Of a stretch of 64,000 nucleotides of DNA, positions 43,565 to 51,928 are shown piece after piece. Numbering within the stretch: the first letter of the stretch is position 1; each line of letters opens with the position of its first letter. The notes below the pieces were generated by a model that made no database searches, had not been told where the DNA came from, and saw only the letters and a list, made by a program, of their open reading frames with translations. The stretch lies in contig CAXRGQ010000016.1 of assembly GCA_964230215.1 (NCBI GenBank), forward strand, positions 558,001-622,000, in the 5' to 3' direction. Position numbers and translations under genes: made by a program. This stretch comes from JAUILH01 sp964230215. GTDB taxonomy: Bacteria > Bacteroidota > Bacteroidia > Flavobacteriales_D > JAUILH01.

Positions 43565-44506
43565 ATGAAACTAAAAACCAAATTACTAACCGCTTTGCTA
43601 GGCACTGCCGTATTGGCTGCTAGCTGTGGTGGAGGCTCAGATGAAGCTTCAAGCGAATCAAAAAAAGATCAAAAGGATTTGAGCGATAAAAAGACGCGAG
43701 ATGAGATTGGTAAAAAGACCACTCTTGAAGCTCGTGTAGGGGAATACAAGTTTAGTGTTCCATCGCCAACCCAGATGGCTAAAATCATTAAGGGCTCTAA
43801 CGCAAGCTTTGACGAAACCATGGTGAATTCGCATGAAAATGCTGCCAATTACGGAACTCGTTATAAGCGTGCACTTAATTTAGGTGTATATGGTGCCGAT
43901 TTAGGATACTTGACTATTTATGAAAGTACTAATGACGCCATGTCCTATCTAACGTCAATTACAACTTTATCTAAAGAACTTCAAATTTCTGGAGCATTTG
44001 ATGACAAGTTGATGGAGAAGTTCGCAGATAACATGGAGTATCTGAATAACGAAGATTCCTTATCAAGAATGGTAAGTGATGCCTACAGAGCTGGTAACGC
44101 TTATCTTCAGCAAGAAAAAAGATATGACGTAATTGGTTTAATGCTGACTGGCGGATACATTGAATCACTATTCTTTGCTGTAGAAGTAGCAAAGAGCACA
44201 CAAAACCAAGATGTTCTTAACAGCATTGGTGGACAACGTTCATCATTAACTAATCTAATAGGCTTGTTGAATAAAGTTAATTCTGAGAAAAGTGATGATC
44301 AGATTGCTGGCTTGGTTAAGAAATTAATCGATCTTGAATCTTCATTCAACAAAGTTGAGTCTGAATATATCTATAGAAGATCAGAGACAAAAGCTGACGA
44401 AAGATTGACAATCATTAAGAGTATTACAAATGTTAAAATTTCGGATGAAACCTTAGCCGAGATTACAACAAAGGTAGAAGACATTAGAAACGATATTATT
44501 AAGTAA
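43565..44506 (+). CDS. lipoprotein of unknown function upstream of the ABCG-type transporter
   Basis: 313 residues with a lipobox (LLGTAVLAASC; Cys21) and a charged Ser/Lys/Asp linker. The mature protein is helical with an early FSVPSPTQMAKIIKGSN motif that looks conserved, but belongs to no family I recognise. It is three bases upstream of the next secreted protein and in the same direction as the large transporter, so it may be its periplasmic partner. Confidence 0.7.
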   Translation: MKLKTKLLTALLGTAVLAASCGGGSDEASSESKKDQKDLSDKKTRDEIGKKTTLEARVGEYKFSVPSPTQMAKIIKGSNASFDETMVNSHENAANYGTRYKRALNLGVYGADLGYLTIYESTNDAMSYLTSITTLSKELQISGAFDDKLMEKFADNMEYLNNEDSLSRMVSDAYRAGNAYLQQEKRYDVIGLMLTGGYIESLFFAVEVAKSTQNQDVLNSIGGQRSSLTNLIGLLNKVNSEKSDDQIAGLVKKLIDLESSFNKVESEYIYRRSETKADERLTIIKSITNVKISDETLAEITTKVEDIRNDIIK

Positions 44507-44509
44507 GCC

Positions 44510-44947
44510 ATGAAGAATCTATTATTATTATTTTTAGTTTGTAGCGTATCACTAGGATTCTCCCAAGAAGCTTGTGAAGAATTAGATGATGTTGCTGGTA
44601 AGTACTTAGCTCCAAAGGGCGAATCTGCTGGCTTATTTATTTCCGATGGCCAAGTTTACACTGCTTTCTTTTCTGGTGATGCAGAGGAAGAGGCTGAGTT
44701 CATGGCAACGTTCTACGGTGGTTCAACTTACCGTATAGCGGCTACAGCAGGCACAAAAGATAAATATGTAATTTTCGAATTACGTGACATTGAAGGCAAT
44801 ACTTTGTTTACCAATGCTGAACAAGCGAATGCCGAATACTGGGATTTCCAGGTAGAATCAACGATTGACTTAAGCATTATTGTAAAGTTAGATCAAGATA
44901 AAAAGGATTCTGGGTGTGCCACTATGCTTATTGGCTTTAAACAATAA
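44510..44947 (+). CDS. secreted protein of unknown function
   Basis: 145 residues with a signal peptide (LLLLFLVCSVSLGFSQ). Two cysteines remain after cleavage (EACEEL near the start and GCATMLIGF near the end), suggesting one disulfide joining the termini. The middle is a beta-rich domain resembling small bacterial pre-peptidase-like folds, but no family is confident. Its place between the lipoprotein and the transporter supports a shared envelope task. Confidence 0.68.
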   Translation: MKNLLLLFLVCSVSLGFSQEACEELDDVAGKYLAPKGESAGLFISDGQVYTAFFSGDAEEEAEFMATFYGGSTYRIAATAGTKDKYVIFELRDIEGNTLFTNAEQANAEYWDFQVESTIDLSIIVKLDQDKKDSGCATMLIGFKQ

Positions 44948-44979
44948 GCACTTACTTACTTCTAAACATCTACTAGAGA

Positions 44980-47900
44980 ATGAGTGAAAGAATACTGAAA
45001 GCTCTTATGCAACTCTTCGCGATTATCGCGAAGGTGGAAGACAATGACGTTCCAGAAGAGGAGCAGGGCGAGCTTTCAGCTGGTGTTAATGATGGACGCC
45101 AGATCGTATTAGACTTCCTCAAATTCCAGCTTAACCAAGAATTAGTAGATGAATACATTAAGGTATTTGACGAATATTTAGAGGCACATCAAGGTAAGTC
45201 TAAAAAGAAAGAAGGTAAGCGAAAGCGTACTGCAATGAACTCGGTTAAAGTTCTGAGAATCTGTACTCAGATTAACGAAGAACTTGCACAGAAGCAGAAA
45301 ATCATTGTACTTATCCGAATTCTGGAATTCATCAATACAGGTGAAGTAACTGAACAGGAATTAGAATTCGCAACAACTGTTGCAGAGACCTTTAACATTT
45401 CTTCAGAAGAATTTGAGGATTGCAGAAACTTTGTAGAAGGAAAAATGCATGAAATGCCTGACAAGGCAACCCTACTTTCCATCAACAATGACACGGATGA
45501 AGAGTTTTCTAAGAAATATCAGAACGTTAAGCACATCTATTCAGCAGATATTGACACTGAAATCCGTGTTTTACGCGTTAGTTCGGTTAATCTATACTTC
45601 CTAAGATACTTTGGGCAGGAGAACATCCTACTTAACGGTCAGCATATTGATAATGAGCGAAACTACGTTCTGACCCACGGTTCATCAATGCGGAGCCAAA
45701 AAGTAAAGCCTATTTACCAATCTGACATTGTAAACCGTTTCTTAAGTGATACAGTAACTGAAAAGATTGTATTTAGGGCGAAAGATTTATCCTACGTATT
45801 TAAAGGCGGTAACATTGGTTTACACGATTTCAACATGGTTGAAGAGTCTGGTAAACTCCTTGGAATCATGGGGGGATCTGGTGCTGGTAAATCAACATTG
45901 CTGAATCTACTGAATGGTAACTATAAACCAACTACTGGAACTGTAACCGTTAACGGTATCGATATTCATTCCAAGAATGCTAGAGATGAAACGGAAGGTC
46001 TAATTGGATATGTATCTCAGGATGACTTATTAATTGAGGAATTAACTGTATATCAGAACCTTTACTATAACGCCAAACTATGTTTTGGTGATATGAGTAA
46101 TCAGCAGATTCACAAACTAGTAATTAAACTATTAGCGGATTTAGGTCTGTCTGAAACTAAAGATTTAAAGGTTGGTAGCCCACTACAAAAAACCATTTCT
46201 GGTGGTCAAAGAAAACGTGTAAATATTGGTCTCGAGCTAATTAGAGAACCTGCTGTACTTTTCGTAGATGAGCCAACATCTGGTTTATCTTCTAGAGATT
46301 CACAGAATATTATGGACCTTCTTAAGGAACTTACCTTGAAAGGGAAATTAATATTTGTTGTAATTCACCAGCCGTCGTCAGACATATTTAAAATGTTTGA
46401 CAAGTTATTGATTCTAGATTTAGGTGGTCACCCAGTTTATTTTGGTAACCCAGTAGACGGAATTCAGTACTTTAAAGAACTTGCAAACTATGCAAGCGTA
46501 AACGAAGACACTAGCGGTAACGTTAACCCTGAGGAAATCTTTGATATTATTGATGCAAAGGTTGTGGATGAATACGGTAATCTTACGACAAAACGTAAAG
46601 TAAGTCCTAAGGAGTGGTATAAAAAGTTCCTGGAGACGCATGCCGTTGACCACGATTCAATCAAGGATCCTGCAGAGCCACCAAAGGCTAGCTTTAAAAT
46701 TCCGAATATTTTTAAGCAGTTCTTTGTATTTGTAACACGTGATTTTTTAAGCAAGGTTAGTAATACACAGTATGTACTAATTAACCTATTAGAAGCTCCA
46801 GCACTTGCAGCTATCTTGGCATTCTTTGTTAAGTACTTTGATGCGGATGCTGAAAAGTCGTACGTGTTTAGAGATAGTGAAAACTTACCTGCCTTCTTAT
46901 TCATCTCTGTTGTTGTGGCACTATTTATTGGGTTAACAGTAAGTGCAGAGGAGATTATTAAGGATCAAAAAATATTAAAACGAGAACAGTTCCTGAACTT
47001 GAGTAAATTGAGTTATTTGAAGTCGAAGATCATTATTATGTTCTTTATTTCGGCTATCCAAACCTTCTTGTATGTAGTGGTTGGAAATCTTATACTTGAG
47101 ATTGAAGGCATGACATTGATTTACTGGCTCATTCTATTCTCGGTGTCGTGTTTCGCCAATGTGCTAGGACTAAATATCTCGGCATCATTTAATTCAGCTA
47201 AGGTGATTTACATCCTTATTCCGATTCTTATCATTCCACAGCTTTTATTTAGTGGTGTAATTGTACCATTTGACAAACTTCATCCAGCCTTCGCTAGTGA
47301 GAAAAGAGTGCCATTAATTGGTAACGTAATGGCATCACGATGGGCTTATGAGGCCATGGCTGTTGCTCAGTTTAAGAACAATGATTTTAACAAAGAATAC
47401 TACGCGCTTGAAAAGGACAGAGTAAATATCACTTTCACAAAAGATTATTGGTTAGAGGCCATCTCAGGAGCTAGCTCATACATTGCTAAGAACACACCTA
47501 AATACCAGAATGATTATGCCGAACTGCTTCTAGCGTACAAGGAAGATGCTAGTCTAATGTCTGCGGATGATGTTTACGATATGGTATTTACCTATCCTAA
47601 CATTAAAAAAGAACTAGATGATAAGTTCCTCATTTTAACCAATGAGATTAACAAGCAAGATGCAAGCGGCTTTCCAATAGCATGTAAATGTACCGAAAAC
47701 TTAAACTACGAAAGTTATAGCGCATTAGGTGAAGAAGGACAAGAAGACATCCAAGAGTGGTTAAACATCTATATTGAGGCTGTTAAAACAGACCAGCAAG
47801 CGGCATTTGAAACTGTGAATGATGAACTTGAAGCTCTACGAGTTGCAAATCAAGGTATTAATCTTGAAGACGATGACCCTCAGAAATCACTTTTAAAATC

Positions 47901-48270
47901 AGCTTACGATAAGGCAAAAGCAGAATTTACTAATGAAGCTTTAAGTGACTTTGTTACGGCGAGAAACGCAATGCCAAAGATGAAAGCTAAGAATGGGGAA
48001 ATTATTAATAAAAGTGACCCAATATACTTTGACCCTCGTCATGAGGATGGATTCTTAGGCGCTCATTTTTATGCACCTCAGAAATCTGTTTTTGGCTCTT
48101 ACATGGCTACAGAGAAAGCAAATATGCTTGTTATTTGGGTTATGACTGTATTGCTGATGATCACGCTTTACTTTGATGCACTTAAAAAGCTATTAGATGG
48201 TTTTGGAAAACTAAGCTCTTTAATAGGCAAGATTAGAATCCCGCTTCCTAAGAAGAAAGGAAAGAAATAA
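44980..48270 (+). CDS. TerB-like domain - ABCG-type ABC transporter fusion
   Basis: 1096 residues. Residues 1-155 resemble TerB (AKVEDNDVPEEEQ, then INTGEVTEQELEFATTVAETF). A short beta domain follows (about 190-250, FHA-like in position but not assigned). The ATPase has Walker A GGSGAGKS at about 298-305, signature ISGGQRKRV near 407 and Walker B LFVDEPTSGL near 428. Membrane helices lie around 610-790. A ~250-residue soluble domain is inserted before the last helix, at about 1047-1067. The order ATPase then membrane domain is that of ABCG/White half transporters. Substrate unknown. Confidence 0.88.
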   Translation: MSERILKALMQLFAIIAKVEDNDVPEEEQGELSAGVNDGRQIVLDFLKFQLNQELVDEYIKVFDEYLEAHQGKSKKKEGKRKRTAMNSVKVLRICTQINEELAQKQKIIVLIRILEFINTGEVTEQELEFATTVAETFNISSEEFEDCRNFVEGKMHEMPDKATLLSINNDTDEEFSKKYQNVKHIYSADIDTEIRVLRVSSVNLYFLRYFGQENILLNGQHIDNERNYVLTHGSSMRSQKVKPIYQSDIVNRFLSDTVTEKIVFRAKDLSYVFKGGNIGLHDFNMVEESGKLLGIMGGSGAGKSTLLNLLNGNYKPTTGTVTVNGIDIHSKNARDETEGLIGYVSQDDLLIEELTVYQNLYYNAKLCFGDMSNQQIHKLVIKLLADLGLSETKDLKVGSPLQKTISGGQRKRVNIGLELIREPAVLFVDEPTSGLSSRDSQNIMDLLKELTLKGKLIFVVIHQPSSDIFKMFDKLLILDLGGHPVYFGNPVDGIQYFKELANYASVNEDTSGNVNPEEIFDIIDAKVVDEYGNLTTKRKVSPKEWYKKFLETHAVDHDSIKDPAEPPKASFKIPNIFKQFFVFVTRDFLSKVSNTQYVLINLLEAPALAAILAFFVKYFDADAEKSYVFRDSENLPAFLFISVVVALFIGLTVSAEEIIKDQKILKREQFLNLSKLSYLKSKIIIMFFISAIQTFLYVVVGNLILEIEGMTLIYWLILFSVSCFANVLGLNISASFNSAKVIYILIPILIIPQLLFSGVIVPFDKLHPAFASEKRVPLIGNVMASRWAYEAMAVAQFKNNDFNKEYYALEKDRVNITFTKDYWLEAISGASSYIAKNTPKYQNDYAELLLAYKEDASLMSADDVYDMVFTYPNIKKELDDKFLILTNEINKQDASGFPIACKCTENLNYESYSALGEEGQEDIQEWLNIYIEAVKTDQQAAFETVNDELEALRVANQGINLEDDDPQKSLLKSAYDKAKAEFTNEALSDFVTARNAMPKMKAKNGEIINKSDPIYFDPRHEDGFLGAHFYAPQKSVFGSYMATEKANMLVIWVMTVLLMITLYFDALKKLLDGFGKLSSLIGKIRIPLPKKKGKK

Positions 48271-48291
48271 GCCTCTTTAACTCTTATCTGT

Positions 48292-48573
48292 ATGTCGAAT
48301 CAAGATGATTTAATCGATAATGATTCTGACCTCAATTCTGGTTCCGATGAACCTGGAGATTTACAACCAAAGATTGACATTCCTAATATCAACTATCTGC
48401 TAATAATGTTGATGACAGCAGGAAACATGGTGCTAGCCTATACCTTGTTCAAATCAAATATTGTAAGCTTTAGACATATCATTCTGGCTACGATTATTGT
48501 TGAACTACTGATAATCCTCTTGGTTCGCCCGAAAAAGAAGCGCAATAAGCATTCTAAAGATGATACTCAATAA
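48292..48573 (+). CDS. small membrane protein with two helices
   Basis: 93 residues. A hydrophilic acidic start (about 30 residues) is followed by two hydrophobic segments (NYLLIMLMTAGNMVLAYTLF and HIILATIIVELLIILLV) and a basic tail. No family. It begins 21 bases after the transporter and is likely the last gene of that operon. Its end overlaps the convergent kinase gene by 20 bases. Confidence 0.62.
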   Translation: MSNQDDLIDNDSDLNSGSDEPGDLQPKIDIPNINYLLIMLMTAGNMVLAYTLFKSNIVSFRHIILATIIVELLIILLVRPKKKRNKHSKDDTQ

Positions 48574-49396
48574 GTCGATCTATAGGTTCTTTAATAACTA
48601 TTCCTAGTCTCATTCCTCGATCTTCCAGCACTTCCTCTAGTAAGTCTTTATTATTATAAGCGACAGAGCCAACAAAACTGATCGGCAGCTCATGCGATTG
48701 CTCATATTTCTCCAAATGTTTATCTGCAAAGTCCTCAAAACTACAGCGCACTAGCTCTTCAAAATACGGTATATGTAAATTACTTCCAGCAAGACCTGCA
48801 AACTGGGCTAAAAATCGATTTGGCAGTGCGTGTTTGTAGACACGATCGAGAATATCGCTAGGTGTATAGTCATATGTTTGTTTGTATAAGGCTATGACAT
48901 CCTCTGGTAATTCCTCATTAAGCAAATCTTGAATAAAGCGCTTTCCGATATATCCAGCACTACCTTCGTCTCCCAAAATAAACCCAAGTGCTCTTACATT
49001 CTTAACTATATCGTTTCCGTCATAATAACAAGTATTACTGCCCGTTCCAAGTATACAAGCAATACCAGCATCTCTTCCACACAACGCCCTTGCTGCCGCC
49101 AACAAATCGTGATGAATTTCTAAAGTGGCTCCAATATAAAATCGTTCCAATCCGCGTTGTATAATCTCATTGTTCTTTTTACTTGAACAACCTGAACCAT
49201 AAAAGTACACCTCATCAATATCATCCATAATTGATTGTCCAAAACCGAGTTTAAGCTCCTCCACTACTCTATTTTCATCCACAAAAAATGGATTTAAACC
49301 TATTGTATGGTAGTTTTTTCTTTGTCCATCACTATCTATCAACACCCATGTAGTCTTGGTAGAACCGCTATCTGCTATGATTATCTTCTTTGACAT
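48554..49396 (-). CDS. BadF/BadG-type ATPase (N-acetylglucosamine kinase-like)
   Basis: 280 residues from the ATG at 49396 (MSKKIIIADSGSTKTTW); the frame starts six codons earlier but the shorter start matches relatives. The phosphate-1 loop DSGSTKTTW, the AGIACILGTGSNTCYYDG phosphate-2/Asp region and GDEGSAGYIGKR fit the ASKHA fold. In Bacteroidota such proteins are annotated as N-acetylglucosamine kinases that recycle amino sugars. It is transcribed divergently from the palindrome-controlled operon at 49482. Confidence 0.85.
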   Translation of the reverse strand: MSKKIIIADSGSTKTTWVLIDSDGQRKNYHTIGLNPFFVDENRVVEELKLGFGQSIMDDIDEVYFYGSGCSSKKNNEIIQRGLERFYIGATLEIHHDLLAAARALCGRDAGIACILGTGSNTCYYDGNDIVKNVRALGFILGDEGSAGYIGKRFIQDLLNEELPEDVIALYKQTYDYTPSDILDRVYKHALPNRFLAQFAGLAGSNLHIPYFEELVRCSFEDFADKHLEKYEQSHELPISFVGSVAYNNKDLLEEVLEDRGMRLGIVIKEPIDRLIEYHL

Positions 49397-49435
49397 CCGA
49401 ATTAGTTTTTTCAAAATACCATAAATGCGGTATTG

Positions 49436-49454
49436 ATTTAGAATGATTCTAAAT
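49436..49454. promoter_or_regulatory. perfect 9-1-9 palindrome, Fur-superfamily-like operator
   Basis: ATTTAGAATGATTCTAAAT is an exact inverted repeat (nine bases, central G, nine bases). It ends 27 bases before the DUF4856 gene start. The size and one-base spacer resemble operators of Fur-family metal regulators. The downstream genes are iron-uptake types, which supports an iron-responsive operator, but the regulator itself is not in this window. Confidence 0.72.
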
Positions 49455-49481
49455 AGACATTTGTATCAGAAAATAAATGTA

Positions 49482-50684
49482 ATGAAAAGAAACATATTAT
49501 ACTTATCAATTTTGAGCACTGCACTTACAATTTCATCATGTAAAAAGGATGGATGTACAGACGAGTTAGCTAACAATTATAACGCAGAAGCTGATAACGA
49601 CGACGGTTCATGTACGTATGATCCGCAAAACACTTATACTGTGCCAAGTACCTATACTTTTACAGATGCAAGTGGAAATAGCACCGTGAGTTACTCAGGT
49701 CAGACTATCAGGTTAGAAATGTTAGAAGAAATGACTAACTACATGAAGACTGCAAATACACTTGGTGTTAGTGTTGCAGCACAAGACTTAAAAGACATGT
49801 ATGACGATAATGACGGTACTGGTTTTTCATGGACGGATGCAGAAGGACTTGGTATGGCTGCATCAGGAAAACAGTTAAAAAACAAAACTGCACAGAATGA
49901 CCCAGCCATTCAGCAGATTTTTGAAGACTACATGGACTCAATTGCAGTTATGAGTCAATCATCAATGGCGGGATCAGCTGGTACAGCAGGTGTTGTTGAA
50001 TCTAATGATGGTACTAAGAAGTATCTATTTAGTCCAACGGGTATTGAATACACTCAGTACATTGAGAAAGGTCTTATGGCCGCTGTATTTTACAACCAAA
50101 TATCAGATGTATACCTTGGATCAGATAAAATGAATGTAGACAACACAACCGCAGTAGATCCTGGAAACGGAAAGTATTATACGGTTATGGAGCACCACTG
50201 GGATGAGGCTTATGGCTATTTTACATCAGCAGTTGATTATCCAACAAATGGTGCGGATAGATTTTGGGGCAAATATGCTAACTCAAGAGAAGGTTTGTTA
50301 GGCTCTGCAACAGCTATATCTGAAGCCTTTAGAAAAGGTAGAGCTGCAATCTCTAACGATGATTTAACTGAAAGAGATGCTCAAATTGCTATTATAAGAA
50401 CTGAATTAGAGAGAGTACTTGCTGCCACTGCTATTCATTATTTAAATGGTGCTGTGGATGACATTACGGATGACGCCTTAAGGAATCACCAATTAAGTGA
50501 AGCAGTTGCTTTTATTGAAGGCTTAGCATATGGTCATTCATCGCTCATATCATCGGGACAAATAAGCGGGATTTTGTCAACGATTGGTACAGACTTTTAT
50601 AATGTATCTGCACAAGACTTAACCTCTGCAAGAGATCAGCTGAGCACCATATATGGAATGGATGATATTAAAAACCAATTGTAA
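49482..50684 (+). CDS. DUF4856-family lipoprotein of an iron-uptake-type operon
   Basis: 400 residues from the ATG at 49482, which begins a lipoprotein signal (YLSILSTALTISSC); an ATG 13 codons earlier lies in the operator. Next is a Cys-bounded, Asp/Asn-rich unit GCTDE..NNYN.....DDGSC that is also found at the same place in the next gene. The rest matches DUF4856 (YTFTDASGNSTVSYSGQTIRLEMLEEM). DUF4856 genes commonly sit next to imelysin and TonB-receptor genes; a role in iron capture is inferred from that. First gene of a four-gene operon. Confidence 0.85.
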   Translation: MKRNILYLSILSTALTISSCKKDGCTDELANNYNAEADNDDGSCTYDPQNTYTVPSTYTFTDASGNSTVSYSGQTIRLEMLEEMTNYMKTANTLGVSVAAQDLKDMYDDNDGTGFSWTDAEGLGMAASGKQLKNKTAQNDPAIQQIFEDYMDSIAVMSQSSMAGSAGTAGVVESNDGTKKYLFSPTGIEYTQYIEKGLMAAVFYNQISDVYLGSDKMNVDNTTAVDPGNGKYYTVMEHHWDEAYGYFTSAVDYPTNGADRFWGKYANSREGLLGSATAISEAFRKGRAAISNDDLTERDAQIAIIRTELERVLAATAIHYLNGAVDDITDDALRNHQLSEAVAFIEGLAYGHSSLISSGQISGILSTIGTDFYNVSAQDLTSARDQLSTIYGMDDIKNQL

Positions 50685-50708
50685 ATACAATAAGTATTAA
50701 TTATTATA

Positions 50709-50725
50709 GGGGGCCATGTGCCCCC
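50709..50725 (+). other. GC-rich hairpin between DUF4856 and imelysin genes
   Basis: GGGGGC pairs with GCCCCC around a five-base loop (CATGT). It is not followed by a T tract on the plus strand, so it is more likely a processing, stability or translation-spacing element than a terminator. Confidence 0.6.
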
Positions 50726-50741
50726 AAAACCGTTTAAAGTT

Positions 50742-51920
50742 ATGAGAGGATATTTGATTGGACTATTAGCATTAAGCTTGATCTTTAGTTCTTGCGATAG
50801 ACACGGGTGTACCGACGAAAATGCCACCAATTATAATCCAAAAGCTAAAAAAGACGACGGCTCTTGTTTTTATGACGCTGATCCAGAAAGCTTTGATCGC
50901 GGACCTATGCTAAATAATCTGGCATACAATGTTATAGTGCCTGCATATCATGATTTAGATAGCACTGTAAACACTATGAAATTTGATATCCAGACATTTG
51001 TTAATACACCAAACCAAACTAACCTTGATAATGCAAGAAACAGTTGGCAAAATGCTTTGATTGCATGGCAATATGCCGGCTATTTCGAATTCGGGCCAGC
51101 AGATGCCAATTTCTTAAGAGCACAAGTCAATGTATATCCAGTTGATACAAGTCAGGTAAATGGGAATATATCAATTGGCTCTTACAATCTAAGTTCGGCT
51201 TCTAACTATGATGCGAAAGGCTTTCAGGCAATAGATTACTTGCTTTATGGCATAGAGTCAAACGATAACGATATTGTTAGCACATATCAAAACAATTCAT
51301 CTATTGGTGTTTATTTAAATGACATAACAAATGACCTTAGTCAGCTAGTTTCTACTGTGTATCAAACATGGAATCCAAACTCAGGAAACTATGCTTCTAG
51401 TTTTGCGTCAAATACAGCTCTAGATATTGGAGGTTCATGTAATATGATATTCAATGCCTTCGTTATGCATTTTGAGGCGTATGTAAGAAGCGGAAAACTA
51501 GGAATTCCGGCAGGCGCACTAAGCTTTTCTCAAACGCCCCTACCAGATCGCGTTGAGTGCTATTATCACAATGAACTGTCAAAAGTGATGTTGGATCATG
51601 CATTTAACGGACTATCTAACATATACAATGGAACACATAAAAACAATACAGACGGAATCGGGTTTAAAGAGTATTTAGATTATCTGCAAACTCAGGGGCC
51701 TAGTGGTTTATTATCTAATGACATCAACACACAAATAAACCTGGCTCAAAATGATGCTGCGATTAAACTCAATGAGCCTCTATCCGATTTTGTCATGAAC
51801 AATCAAGCAACAGCTTTGGAGGTTTGGGATGAAATGCAATACTTAGTTGTTCTGTTGAAAAATGATCTAAAGTCAGCAATAGGCTTAAGTATTACCTACG
51901 CAGATGCCGATGGAGATTAG
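50742..51920 (+). CDS. imelysin-family lipoprotein
   Basis: 392 residues from the ATG at 50742 (eight codons after an earlier in-frame ATG in the hairpin). Lipobox in IGLLALSLIFSSC. It has the same GCTDE..TNYN.....DDGSC unit as its neighbour. The imelysin-like domain is recognisable from NARNSWQNALIAWQYAGYFEFGPA onward. The family GxHxxE motif reads GFQAIDYLLYG here, so the His is Gln and the Glu is Asp. Imelysin proteins are iron-regulated periplasmic or surface proteins of bacterial iron uptake. The next gene starts eight bases after its stop. Confidence 0.85.
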   Translation: MRGYLIGLLALSLIFSSCDRHGCTDENATNYNPKAKKDDGSCFYDADPESFDRGPMLNNLAYNVIVPAYHDLDSTVNTMKFDIQTFVNTPNQTNLDNARNSWQNALIAWQYAGYFEFGPADANFLRAQVNVYPVDTSQVNGNISIGSYNLSSASNYDAKGFQAIDYLLYGIESNDNDIVSTYQNNSSIGVYLNDITNDLSQLVSTVYQTWNPNSGNYASSFASNTALDIGGSCNMIFNAFVMHFEAYVRSGKLGIPAGALSFSQTPLPDRVECYYHNELSKVMLDHAFNGLSNIYNGTHKNNTDGIGFKEYLDYLQTQGPSGLLSNDINTQINLAQNDAAIKLNEPLSDFVMNNQATALEVWDEMQYLVVLLKNDLKSAIGLSITYADADGD

Positions 51921-51928
51921 GATATAGA

